NCBI RefSeq assembly: GCF_011074885.1
Contig: NC_054690.1
Span: forward strand, 439,001 to 503,000
Source: Brettanomyces bruxellensis
Taxonomy: Eukaryota > Ascomycota > Pichiomycetes > Pichiales > Pichiaceae
DNA: 64,000 nt
Direction of reading: 5' to 3'
The first letter of the stretch is position 1; each line of letters starts with the position of its first letter. Below are positions 32,287-41,742 of this stretch, one piece after another. Under the pieces are notes generated by a model that was not told where the DNA came from, did no database searches, and worked only from the letters and a program-made list of their open reading frames with translations. The position numbers were made by a program, and so were the translations under genes.

Positions 32287-33876
32287 CTATTTTGTCATTA
32301 TGTTTACGTATTTCTCGCTAGATATTAGAAGCAGCACATTTGTGTGATCTTGATACTTGTCGTATTTGCCAAATCCGTTCAATATAACGTGCTTAGCCTT
32401 GATCCTCTCCTCAAAAGATTCAAAATGCTTGCTAAGATATGTGTAGTCCACAATCATTGATGCTTTTAGCAAATTATCCCTTTCTTCAAGGAATCGTGCT
32501 GCTTTTGTGTCGTCTGTTAGACTTGCAACATCCTTTATCAAGTTAACTGATTGTTTAGGAAGGCTTCCATGATCTCTCAAGCACCTGACTGCGAATAAAT
32601 ATAAACCTTCGTGTTCTGTCCCGTGGCATTCCGCACGCATTAGATCATAGTAATTATTTTGAGAGATCACAATGTTGTGCTTTGCAAGAAGATCCGCCAT
32701 TAACACGGTGGCAATCTTAGAACCATAATGTGAAGCAAGATTTGAGAGTATATCGATATCTTTGGAGCCAAGAAGTGGGATCATGTCATTTCTGTTGAGA
32801 TAGTTCAAAATAAATAGTGCCGAGCCGAAATGTCCTTGACCATTATCTATAGACAACAATAGACTTCGTATCAACAACTTTTTGGTTGTTCTACTCTTTA
32901 ACTTCGATAATGTATTCATGTATCCATCCAAGATTTCAAAATCGTCCATATGTGATAACTTCTGAAGCTCTGGTGGCAATCCGATTTCCTCTATTAATCT
33001 CCACTCTATGCCTTCAAAAGTTTTATCCATTATTTCCCAGCAGTTGGTACTTGAAATAAATAAAGGAATCCGCATCATGTAAAAAAGGCTTAATGTTGGG
33101 CTTTCGATCTTGGAAAGTGCATTCAAAGCAAACTCTAAGTCTTGATTACTGATCGCAATTTCGACCACCCTTTGCAAATATGATTGAGTAAGTTCCACTT
33201 GTTCCCATATGTTATAAATGTGTTTTGTAACTTTGTAGTTGTTGTTAAAAAGGGCTACATTCAAGCACGCTGCATAGTTTTTAAAGCTCATTAATTTATG
33301 CTTTTCTAATACCTCCAGAAGCTTCATTATCTGTTCCGTATCGTTACGAATAGATGCAGCCCGTAAAAGATCATATGCTCTTAGATTCTTCATCAATCGG
33401 TAAATGTTGACCCAAGCGGCCTGCTTATAGTAGTCGTACCGGGCCCAAAAAAGCTCTATTGCTTGTTCGTACTCATTTGAAACAAGAAACCGATGCATTC
33501 TGAAGTAAGCCAAATCAAGCCCCTTTCTTTTAAGAAAGCTGTCGTAATAATCTGCAAACTTGTAGCCATGATCCATGGCAAACAACTTATCCAATATTGA
33601 TGTTATTGCGCGTGATGGAAAAACATTGGGATCCCTTTCCATCTGCTTCACCAAGTCAGAAGCATCCTCTAGCCTCTGTAATAATGCACTTTTACTATCT
33701 GCTATTTTACATGCTGCCTTGAAATAGTTTAAATTCTGATCTTCATGTTTAAATGATCTATTAGTATTGGCTGAAACAATATCTTTAAAGCGTTTATCCG
33801 CCAATGTTCCTGAAAATGTTTTGTTCAATTCTTTCGCTTTTGCTATCTTGCTGACCAAATTTATCGAAGCCTTCAT
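32287..33876 (-). CDS. Unrecognised 529-aa helical protein, probably mitochondrial
   Basis: I cannot name this protein. The N-terminus (MKASINLVSKIAKAKELNK) is basic and amphipathic with no acid in the first 15 residues, which suits a mitochondrial presequence. The rest is almost wholly alpha-helical, with pairs of helices resembling loosely conserved PPR-like or TPR-like repeats (FLVSNEYEQAIELFWARYDYY, ALFNNNYKVTKHIYNIWEQ, AISNQDLEFALNALSKI). Yeast mitochondrial mRNA-specific translation or stability factors commonly look like this and diverge quickly, so a role in mitochondrial gene expression is a reasonable inference, not a demonstration. It converges with ERG9 (88-base gap) and is divergent from the NDUFAF5-like gene. 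Confidence 0.75.
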   Translation of the reverse strand: MKASINLVSKIAKAKELNKTFSGTLADKRFKDIVSANTNRSFKHEDQNLNYFKAACKIADSKSALLQRLEDASDLVKQMERDPNVFPSRAITSILDKLFAMDHGYKFADYYDSFLKRKGLDLAYFRMHRFLVSNEYEQAIELFWARYDYYKQAAWVNIYRLMKNLRAYDLLRAASIRNDTEQIMKLLEVLEKHKLMSFKNYAACLNVALFNNNYKVTKHIYNIWEQVELTQSYLQRVVEIAISNQDLEFALNALSKIESPTLSLFYMMRIPLFISSTNCWEIMDKTFEGIEWRLIEEIGLPPELQKLSHMDDFEILDGYMNTLSKLKSRTTKKLLIRSLLLSIDNGQGHFGSALFILNYLNRNDMIPLLGSKDIDILSNLASHYGSKIATVLMADLLAKHNIVISQNNYYDLMRAECHGTEHEGLYLFAVRCLRDHGSLPKQSVNLIKDVASLTDDTKAARFLEERDNLLKASMIVDYTYLSKHFESFEERIKAKHVILNGFGKYDKYQDHTNVLLLISSEKYVNIMTK

Positions 33877-34131
33877 TGTAAGTTTAAATCATACAAGCAT
33901 TTCGTTAATATTCAACAGTATGGCTGTTTTACGATAAAACAAGCATGAAATTAAGTTCGCAAGAATTGTGGGGAAAGAGAGTACGGTTGGAAAAAAAAAG
34001 AATACCTATATATGTATGTTTTTTCCGGAGAAGATAATGTGTTCATTTATCCATCTGTAATATAACTATAACTTGTCTCCAGAAGCAGCGATAAATTTGG
34101 TAGAAAGCCTACTTGAAACGTATACCTTAGT

Positions 34132-35166
34132 ATGGTTATTGCTTGCTTCAAGCGATGTCTGCATTCCACTAGTAAAGTGTTATCCCCAAACGGTTCACCA
34201 TTTCAAGTTTTCAATAGGCATATTAAGTTACTCCAAAGGGAGAGAGCGGCAGCTCAGGAGGAAAGCAATTTGGTAGAATACTTACGGGATGAAATTGCAA
34301 GAAGAACGGTTGGAAGATTATCTTGCCTAACCACGCCATTTGACAACGTTTTAGATTATGGATCGAACGGAGGAAATTTCGAGAAGATAGTATGTAGCTC
34401 CAAATACGATGGGAAATTTCAAAGATATACCGAAGACAGGAAGTTGGTCAAGTCAAAACTAAGGAGAATTGTTATGGTAGATTCTTCTGAATCAATGATA
34501 TCTAAATATAAAGATGATGTCTTCAATAAAGAACTAGATATACGAAGAGTTGTGGCAGATGAAGAAGCATTCAAAGATCCTGTTCTTCGAAGGGAAAATC
34601 AGTATGATCTTATCATCTCAAACCTCTCCATGCATTGGATAAATGATCTTCCAGGAACCTTTCGACATTTGAATAGTATACTCAAGCCAGATCGTTGTTT
34701 TATAGGGACTATATTTGGTGGTGATACATTGTTCGAACTTCGGGCTTCTTTACAATTGGCTGAAGTAGAGCGTTACGGTGGTCTTTCTGCAAGAATTTCT
34801 CCGTTTGTTCGATCTTCAGATGTGGAAGGATTGATGCAGAAGGCGGGTTTTCAAATGCTTACTTTGGATGTTCAGGACATTGTTGTTGAATATCCAAATG
34901 TTGTTGCTTTAATGAGAGACCTACAATTAATGGGAGAAAGTAATGCTATTACTAATACCCCGCCACCTCTAACGAAGGATATTTTAATTGCTGTTGAGCC
35001 TGTCTATAAGGCTCTGTATGGTGACCGAAAAACTGGACATCTACCTGCTACATTCAGATTTATCGATATTATTGGTTGGAAGCCAGGTAAGAATCTATCT
35101 CAACCAGTTGCTAGAGGAAGTGCTACTGTTGATTTGAAATCTGCCTTGAAAAATGATACAAATTGA
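34132..35166 (+). CDS. NDUFAF5-like complex I assembly methyltransferase
   Basis: S-adenosylmethionine-dependent class I methyltransferase of the NDUFAF5 (C20orf7) family, which hydroxylates an arginine of the NDUFS7 subunit during early complex I assembly in the mitochondrial matrix. The 344-aa protein starts with a leader rich in Ser, Lys and Arg (MVIACFKRCLHSTSKVLS). Family signatures are the opening FNRHIKLLQRERAA, the SAM-binding loop VLDYGSNGGNFE, VDSSESMI, the post-motif SNLSMHWINDLPG, and IFGGDTLFELRASLQLAEVER. The C-terminal PATFRFIDIIGWKPG also fits. The family occurs in organisms with complex I and is missing from S. cerevisiae. It is divergent from the helical gene and converges with CIN1. 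Confidence 0.9.
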   Translation: MVIACFKRCLHSTSKVLSPNGSPFQVFNRHIKLLQRERAAAQEESNLVEYLRDEIARRTVGRLSCLTTPFDNVLDYGSNGGNFEKIVCSSKYDGKFQRYTEDRKLVKSKLRRIVMVDSSESMISKYKDDVFNKELDIRRVVADEEAFKDPVLRRENQYDLIISNLSMHWINDLPGTFRHLNSILKPDRCFIGTIFGGDTLFELRASLQLAEVERYGGLSARISPFVRSSDVEGLMQKAGFQMLTLDVQDIVVEYPNVVALMRDLQLMGESNAITNTPPPLTKDILIAVEPVYKALYGDRKTGHLPATFRFIDIIGWKPGKNLSQPVARGSATVDLKSALKNDTN

Positions 35167-35350
35167 TTCAATAATTAGACCTTGCACGGATCTAAATGCA
35201 TATATACTCGTAACCCAATATTTATCTTATGGTTCATGAATCAAATTGAAAAGTATTCTTCAATATGTTTCATAATTCATCATTCTATTTATTTATACAT
35301 TATATAAACGCCTAAGTGTTAGTAAATATACTCAAATTTCTAACTAATCG

Positions 35351-38300
35351 TTATATCTTACTTCTGGAATCCATCTCGAATTCTATTTCCTGCAACGCTT
35401 CGTAAGCCCGTTCCCTTATCATTGGAGATGGATGATTTCTGTAAATCCATACTATTCTTTTCCTGCAGCCTTGGTATTTTAGCACATCTCTAATATATAG
35501 ATTTGTAAATATTCTTATTGCAGTAAACATTCTGTGATAATTTGATGTTCCTAATGTTAAATTGTATGTTCGAACGAAAATGACCTTTAAGTTGTCTGTA
35601 TTTGTAATACCAATGTTCAATTCTAAAATGTTGCAAACAAAATTAAGACAGGAAGATTGCATCTTCTGAAATCTAGACTTATTTCCCTTTGTCACTTTTT
35701 GCGATTTTAATAGCAAAGATATACAATTTAAAATAAGCATTTTTTGATTATCATAAAGCTGCTCCCAAAGTTCAAGAAAGCTGTAAGTTGCCGAATTTAT
35801 CACAGTACTCACAGCCTGTGGAGAACCAGCTGAAAAGCAGTATCCTCTCCAAAATTCAGTCATCAGATCACTATCGTAAAATAAATTACTGTCAGAGCTC
35901 ACCAAATGAAGCAGAGCACTAAAGTATTTTCTTGGATGATAGAGCAATGTTGATTGATCAAGGTTGTGTGCGTCTAATCTCCATCCTAGAAGTGACCTAA
36001 GAAGAGTGAAGGCCCTAAGCTTCACGTTATCCATAATTTCACCCGTCAAGCGCAAAAGTTTCATGACAATCAATTTCTTCATCTTTGGATATTCTGCATT
36101 CCAAAATAATGTTTGATTTTCTGAAATCAAATTTATGGCAGAGAGTCTCACAAAGTTTCCAACATCTCCTCTGTTAGTCACAGTGTAATCATCCATCTGG
36201 TTGATTAAGATTTCCTTCATTTTACTATCAATAGCTGGCTTCTCTCTGCTTAGATAGATGCTTATCGAATCCAATAAATAACTTCTCAACATTGCGTCCT
36301 TACTTGTATCAAGTAAAATTCTTATTATGGCATTCATTTCTGTTTTCAGTATAAAAGAATAACCAATTGCTTTAGCCGATGGTATGTTTCCGTATCTTAT
36401 ATAGGAAATCCATTTGTTTTTGTATGTTGTTGGTACTTGTGTTAAGTTTCTTGAAAGGAATATGAACTCAGAGGTAATTTCAGATTTATCAGCAATTCTG
36501 ATTATGTTGAATACAGTATCAAAAGTATTGTCGTCTAAATTGAAATCGATCTGACCACACATGACTCCTAATAAATGTAAATATTCTTCTCCCTTGCTGT
36601 AATTATCATGATGGAAATCGAATTTCAAATTCTGGATAGCCAATCTGATATTCTGTGTTTCTAGTAGAGACGTGTCTTTGACCAATTCAATTAATTCAGC
36701 AATGCAATAAAGTAATCCAGGCTTTTCGTTGTCTCGATATCTCTTTATGAGACCACCTATTGACATATTAATTTTAGCATCACTTGCACCGGAAGCTCCA
36801 ATAAGAGCTTTTAATGTATAGCAAGATAGCTTTCGAAGATTTGGATCATAATTTGTTACTCCTTTTTTAAACAAATAGTCAATAAATTCGGTGTAAAGAA
36901 AGCCATCCAATTTCGTATACAATTGCAAAGGAATTTTGTACGATTTCTTTGTGTGACCCAACACAGTATAGTCCAATGTTTCAATGAGCTTGATCTTATA
37001 AGTTGCAGCATCTGACCCATGAATTCCTAGCAAGTCAAATAATCGATCCCCATGTCGGCCAACAAGTTCTTGCATTGTGGCCGATGCTGCTCTTCGTATC
37101 ATTAAATCGCCATCAAAGCAGCACACTAATATTAGATCCTTAAATAGTGCAAGCAAAATCTCCTCCGGAATCTCTGAATCATGATGTCGCCTAAATAAAG
37201 ACCAGCAAGTAAAGCAAGATGCATCTCGAACGTTTGATCCAACAGTATGCATTAATCTGTGCTGTTCGGTGAATAGTGTTTTATGAACAATAGAAGCTAT
37301 CTTATAGAGACAACTAGAAGAGCTAACCATCCCACAAACCTGGCCAAATGTCATCAACGTTCCATGATACAACGAAATATCAATAGACTCCATATCTATC
37401 ATTAAATTATCTTGAAACACGTTACCATCTACCGGCGAGATGTCTAACTGATTTATGAGTGCCCTTATTACGTCAGCCCTGGACTGTGGATCAACGTGCA
37501 AACATATTTTTGAAATCTGTTTCGAAACTGTACATCTAATATTTGTATCTTGATGTGATACATAAGATAGCATAATTGTTATGGCATCCTCTATACGGGA
37601 AAAGTTGGCCATCCGAAGAAAGTAAAGTGAAAGTTTACCCAAAATCTTGATGAGAAGTTTTAAAACAGATGAAGACAGTTTTGATCCATCTTGAAGTTCA
37701 TTAAAGGTCAAAGTAGATATCCGATTCAAATATGGAGAGAGATGGTTTAAGGTTGAAATTTTCAAAAGGAAATTTATTGTCGACAAAATCCCTATTCTGG
37801 TAAAAACGGATGTATCCTTCCATTTCAAACTATTGATATGCTCAGTAATAAAACGAGTTAGATAATATTGTGTATCCACTCTACTCAAAAATCTGGCCAT
37901 TAAAACGGATGCAGCCTCTGTTTCCTTTCCAGAAGAGGATTCCAAAAATGTACAAGACATTATATAAACATTGTCTGGCAACTGATCTTCTATCTTCGAT
38001 AACGGAAACGGCGTCAAAATGAGAACTGACAACCAAAGTAAAAGGAAATACCGTGACTTCCAGGAAGAGCATAAAGTGACCCTTTTAACAACATGCGGTA
38101 GCAATGAAATGTCACTGTTTAAAAAATTAGACGTTGTTTTTGACCCACGAACCTTTGCAAACTGGTAGAATGAATCAGAAATTTGCTCATCAAGCAATGA
38201 ATTTTGACCGGAACGAAGACAATTCTTTATGTAGGAATCTGTTATTCTATTTATGAATGAACGCAGATGCGTATCCATTAATTGAGGGCATGGTTGAAAT

Positions 38301-38467
38301 TGATCAATTGACTTTGTAAATATGGAATGTGAGTTATTTCTGTTAATCCTGATATCATCTCTGTTATTGCCTGGATTCTTTTCGCCAAGTATAAATTGAA
38401 GTGAAATATCAATATCCGAAAGAAGAGAATCTGCAATCTTTGAAATGTTTACCTCATCGGCACTCAT
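35351..38467 (-). CDS. CIN1: Tubulin-folding cofactor D homologue
   Basis: Cofactor D takes beta-tubulin from cofactor A and, with cofactors C and E, assembles the alpha/beta heterodimer. The protein of 1038 aa is mostly HEAT/ARM-type helices. The diagnostic middle block is clear: GSNVRDASCFTCWSLFRRH, DGDLMIRRAASATMQELVGR, and the following HGSDAATYKIKLIETLDY, which matches the TBCD pattern of Arg-Arg-Ala-Ala then Gln-Glu. Length agrees with fungal Cin1. The ATG at 38467 is the first in frame and starts MSADEVNISKIADSLL. The gene is tandem to the small split gene upstream (38868-39255) and converges with the NDUFAF5-like gene. Confidence 0.9.
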   Translation of the reverse strand: MSADEVNISKIADSLLSDIDISLQFILGEKNPGNNRDDIRINRNNSHSIFTKSIDQFQPCPQLMDTHLRSFINRITDSYIKNCLRSGQNSLLDEQISDSFYQFAKVRGSKTTSNFLNSDISLLPHVVKRVTLCSSWKSRYFLLLWLSVLILTPFPLSKIEDQLPDNVYIMSCTFLESSSGKETEAASVLMARFLSRVDTQYYLTRFITEHINSLKWKDTSVFTRIGILSTINFLLKISTLNHLSPYLNRISTLTFNELQDGSKLSSSVLKLLIKILGKLSLYFLRMANFSRIEDAITIMLSYVSHQDTNIRCTVSKQISKICLHVDPQSRADVIRALINQLDISPVDGNVFQDNLMIDMESIDISLYHGTLMTFGQVCGMVSSSSCLYKIASIVHKTLFTEQHRLMHTVGSNVRDASCFTCWSLFRRHHDSEIPEEILLALFKDLILVCCFDGDLMIRRAASATMQELVGRHGDRLFDLLGIHGSDAATYKIKLIETLDYTVLGHTKKSYKIPLQLYTKLDGFLYTEFIDYLFKKGVTNYDPNLRKLSCYTLKALIGASGASDAKINMSIGGLIKRYRDNEKPGLLYCIAELIELVKDTSLLETQNIRLAIQNLKFDFHHDNYSKGEEYLHLLGVMCGQIDFNLDDNTFDTVFNIIRIADKSEITSEFIFLSRNLTQVPTTYKNKWISYIRYGNIPSAKAIGYSFILKTEMNAIIRILLDTSKDAMLRSYLLDSISIYLSREKPAIDSKMKEILINQMDDYTVTNRGDVGNFVRLSAINLISENQTLFWNAEYPKMKKLIVMKLLRLTGEIMDNVKLRAFTLLRSLLGWRLDAHNLDQSTLLYHPRKYFSALLHLVSSDSNLFYDSDLMTEFWRGYCFSAGSPQAVSTVINSATYSFLELWEQLYDNQKMLILNCISLLLKSQKVTKGNKSRFQKMQSSCLNFVCNILELNIGITNTDNLKVIFVRTYNLTLGTSNYHRMFTAIRIFTNLYIRDVLKYQGCRKRIVWIYRNHPSPMIRERAYEALQEIEFEMDSRSKI

Positions 38468-38867
38468 GTTCAGATATTATTCATCACAAAGCTAAAATTA
38501 CGACAATAGTTAAAGCAATACTGTTTGTGAAGGTTGTTGATTGTGCACATGGTCAATCTTTAATTCATAAAAAGGGTATTTTATATAGCGAAAAAAATAA
38601 AATAAAGAGATGAAATCTCGCTAAATTTCCCGTGATAGATAAAACTAGGGAGAGAAGAGAAGAATAAATAAATCGTTATTATTGCATCGCACGGTCTTCG
38701 TCATAAACCGTTAAATACTGTGCAATACCGTCAGTTTTCATACCTCGTTATGTATGTACTTCAAAGAGGGTTGTCATCATATAACTTTAATGCATGCATC
38801 CTCAAGCACTACCTCACACAATCCGAAGATCTTAGTCAGATTTTCCATGGATCAAGAAAACGTTATA
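38468..38867. other. CIN1 promoter region
   Basis: About 400 bases between the CIN1 start and the stop codon of the small split gene. It contains TGCATGCATC at 38791-38800, a motif also seen in two other promoters of the window. No further gene was recognised. Confidence 0.5.
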
Positions 38868-39255
38868 TTATTTGAAATCATTCACACGTCGAGGTTTGTT
38901 ATTTACTCGGGGATTTCGACGATCAAGCGTAAATATGTAGTCACCCAAAGGAGGAACACCATTATTTAATAAATCATCTATCTTGTTTGCACCCTCTTCA
39001 TTTCGAGCATGTAATCTCAATGTCACTTTGTTCATATATGATGACTGCCCATAATATCTTGTGAGCGGAATTCTAAAGTCTAAGAGCAGAATATTTCGAT
39101 TCTGAGGCGGAGATTCCTGATGTAGCACCTGTATTTTGAAATAGTGGAAAATATCCCAAGCTTCATTCTCGTCTTTATTCCTGGTTTAAAGAAGAAGCTC
39201 AAAATTTGGCTTTTAGTCATGTTTACCTCCAAATTAATGTTAAAAATCTATTCAT
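38868..39255 (-). CDS. Small unrecognised gene, split by a tiny intron or one missing base
   Basis: The frame 38868-39180 reads as a convincing protein end (NILLLDFRIPLTRYYGQSSY, then LRLHARNEEGANKIDDLLNN and a basic C-terminus) but has no ATG start; upstream it remains open (NKDENEAWDIFHYFKIQVL) until just past 39180. Two repairs give an ATG. In model A, exon 1 (39227-39255, MNRFLTLIW) is joined across a 46-base intron (39181-39226; donor GTAAAC, acceptor CAG), giving 113 aa. In model B, translation starts at the ATG at 39220 (MTKSQILSFFFKP) and one G is missing from the GG at 39180-39181, giving 117 aa. The intron in A is very short and its branch site poor. I do not recognise the family. 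The coordinates given span model A. Confidence 0.45.
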
Positions 39256-39898
39256 CGGTTTGAAAAGATACGCAAATCTTCAGATGAATTGGGCTGGGGA
39301 ACGTTTTTATCATCAAACTAAAAAAAGAAGCATGTGCATTATCTGTATTGGCGAACCCTGCTGCTACTACACAAGCAAAAAAAAAATACAAATAAAAAAA
39401 TAGTATCTTAACCTAAGTACAAACTTCGAGCAAATAATTTTCGTGTGTCTTGGGTAAATAATGAATTAAATTTAGAACACCGAGCAGGCTGAGTGTTTTT
39501 TAATGGAGATCCGATGTTGTCAAACCTTTATTGCCTAAGCCTCCTTTATGTCTGATAAATTTTTTCCTGCAACGAGGAACGAAAAAAAAAAGCATTCTCA
39601 AAAGCCGGACAATGTTTTCATGAATCCAATTTTTTTGCCAAGAAGTTTACAAAGCACATGAAACAATACACTTGTTGGTTGTGGATTTTACAATGTTTAC
39701 AAAAGCTCAGAAGCACGGCCCATGCATGTACTGCAAGTAATGCTGATGAAATAATACCCACCTGTATAAATACTAAACCGTTTAACTTTTTTTTCTTAGA
39801 TCTCAAGTTAGCGCGTCGCGTCCCTTCCTCTATTTCTGTTGGTGTTTTTATATTTTTCCCCTGTTTACACTACCTATCACCGACCAGATTTCGAAATC
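39256..39898. other. Promoter region of the TOS1/TOH1-family gene
   Basis: About 640 bases between divergent genes. A TATA box TATAAATA at 39765-39772 lies 127 bases before the ATG at 39899. A T-rich block at 39788-39798 follows it. No gene was recognised. Confidence 0.5.
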
Positions 39899-41206
39899 AT
39901 GATCGCATCATCCTTAATTTCCGCCGCCACTGGTGCATCCTTGCTCTTTTTTGCAAGCAGTGCAAGTGCCAGCTCAGAAGCCGCTTTTGTCCAATTCGAA
40001 AATCTTGGATACAGTGGAGAGTATTTCCCAGTTGGAAAAGTTGAAGCTTTGAGCGATGGAAACTGTTCATGTGAACAAGCCATGGATTCTCCAATTTATA
40101 TTAATGGCACAAACAGTCCTTTCAATGAGGAGTTGTCTGTTCACATTAGAGGACCAATAAACTTGCAGAAATTTGCCTTTTACACGGCCGAAAGTTACAG
40201 CTTCGGCTCAACTGATGGTTCGTGGACCCGAGGTGCTTATTACGATGTCTCCAATGGTACTGCAGATAATGTTACCTTCCTCGGTAATGTTGGTGTCGAA
40301 AACACGTGCCTAGCCAGAGCACTAAACTACGTGACATCAAACGGTACATCTCTTGCATCGGAATCTACCGTTCTCGAAAACGTGACTATTGGTTCCGCAG
40401 AGGAGTTTGCCATCTTTTCCGGCACCAAGTGCAAGGATGAGTCATCCTTGGAGGGTGACTGCCTTGTTTACCGTGAAGGAATCGATGCTTACCATGGATT
40501 TTACGGTACAGTCAAGGCATTCCTCTTTCAATTCTCTGCCCCTTCCGATACCAGCGAGGAGGGTCTAACCAACAAGACTGGTAACTATGATATGCCTGCC
40601 ATTTGGTTGTTGAATGCACAAATTCCAAGGACGTCTCAGTACCCATTGAACGGTAGTTGCTCGGCATGGAACACTGGTGCTGGTGAGTTCGATATCTTTG
40701 AGGTGATGAATTACACACAGAGAAATAACTTCTACACGACCATCCATGACTATCAAGGAACCGACAGTGTCGAGGTTGGATTACAAATGTTCGCTTATCT
40801 AGACAGAACACCTGATTCTGTCATGAAAGGTGGTGTTATCTTTGGATCAGATGGCAAGGCTACTGTCTTCCTATCCAACAGCACCACTTTTGGAAACACC
40901 ATCTCTTCCTCTGACCTCAGCTCATGGTTATCCGAGTTAGATAATGTGGACGGTGGTGAGTACACCCAGACATTGTCCTCTATCACTTTGGACATGAATA
41001 CCGCAACTACCACAAGTGGTTCTAGCAGCTCCGCAAGCACAAGTGGTTCTGACAGCTCCACAAGCGGAAGTGGTTCTAGCAGCTCCACCAGTAGTAGCTC
41101 GACAAATGCAGCTTCCAGACCAATGTTCTCTATAGAATCACCTGTTGGCTTGCTTTCATTGGCTGTGCCTTTAATTGCTGGTACAGTATTCCTATATGAA
41201 GCGTAA
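39899..41206 (+). CDS. GPI-anchored cell-wall protein of the TOS1/TOH1 family
   Basis: Secreted wall protein with the Tos1-type N- and C-terminal domains (DUF2403/DUF2401). I start at the ATG at 39899 (MIASSLISAATGAS), which gives a signal peptide ending near SASASS; the frame is open 20 codons further up. From this start it is 435 aa. Recognisable are the GYSGEYFPVGKVE-like N-domain and the C-domain core DMPAIWLLNAQIPRTSQYP, followed by GAGEFDIFEVMNY, which resembles a glycosidase-like active-site region. A Ser/Thr-rich stalk precedes a hydrophobic C-terminal tail (GLLSLAVPLIAGTVFLYEA) with no following charge, a typical GPI signal. Many NxT/NxS sites are present. The GPI tail points to the TOH1 (YJL171C) branch rather than TOS1. 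Confidence 0.9.
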   Translation: MIASSLISAATGASLLFFASSASASSEAAFVQFENLGYSGEYFPVGKVEALSDGNCSCEQAMDSPIYINGTNSPFNEELSVHIRGPINLQKFAFYTAESYSFGSTDGSWTRGAYYDVSNGTADNVTFLGNVGVENTCLARALNYVTSNGTSLASESTVLENVTIGSAEEFAIFSGTKCKDESSLEGDCLVYREGIDAYHGFYGTVKAFLFQFSAPSDTSEEGLTNKTGNYDMPAIWLLNAQIPRTSQYPLNGSCSAWNTGAGEFDIFEVMNYTQRNNFYTTIHDYQGTDSVEVGLQMFAYLDRTPDSVMKGGVIFGSDGKATVFLSNSTTFGNTISSSDLSSWLSELDNVDGGEYTQTLSSITLDMNTATTTSGSSSSASTSGSDSSTSGSGSSSSTSSSSTNAASRPMFSIESPVGLLSLAVPLIAGTVFLYEA

Positions 41207-41742
41207 TGTGGGAAGGACTGAGTACGTTTTTTTTGTTGTTGTTTTTTCTTCAAGCACTCCCTCTCTTTTAAATTGTATTAGTTTAGTTTACAGGCGCACT
41301 GAAATTTTTGCTTGAATTCGCATTTCAGGTCACCCACTCTCTTTATGTATTTAACCTCCTGTGCATTCAGCATTGTTTCATATCGATAAAATTATAAGCT
41401 GTTCGTCACTTAATATTGTGTAGTTTGGATGTCTTGCATTGGCTGGCTGACCTATGCATTCAAATTCGCCGTTCATGGCAGATACACATCTCCTAATGGT
41501 TTGCATCCGTACACGTAAGTAGAGAATTCTGCTTACTTCCTTATCGTCCTCTCGATTTTTTTTTTTTTTTTTCCTCTCCTCACACATTTCATCCCAACCT
41601 GTTGTTTTTCCCCTCGTCCCCGTTGGAAAATGTTGAAATTGTGTTCTTTCTCATATATCTCACTATTGACATTTCTGCCTATTTGCCTTTACTCTTGCGA
41701 ATACAGACATATAATTTTGTTATCCAAGCATCACACAATATT
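41207..41742. other. GCS1 promoter and upstream wall-protein 3' region
   Basis: About 535 bases, including a 17-base T run at 41556-41572. The frame of GCS1 remains open into this region (from 41602), but the residues there are hydrophobic and unlike ArfGAP N-termini. No other gene was recognised. Confidence 0.5.

Noticed and set aside
39843..39856. Match to the S. cerevisiae ARS consensus (TTTTATATTTT)
   Set aside because: Eleven-base AT-only words occur by chance in such DNA, and origin sequences differ between yeast genera.
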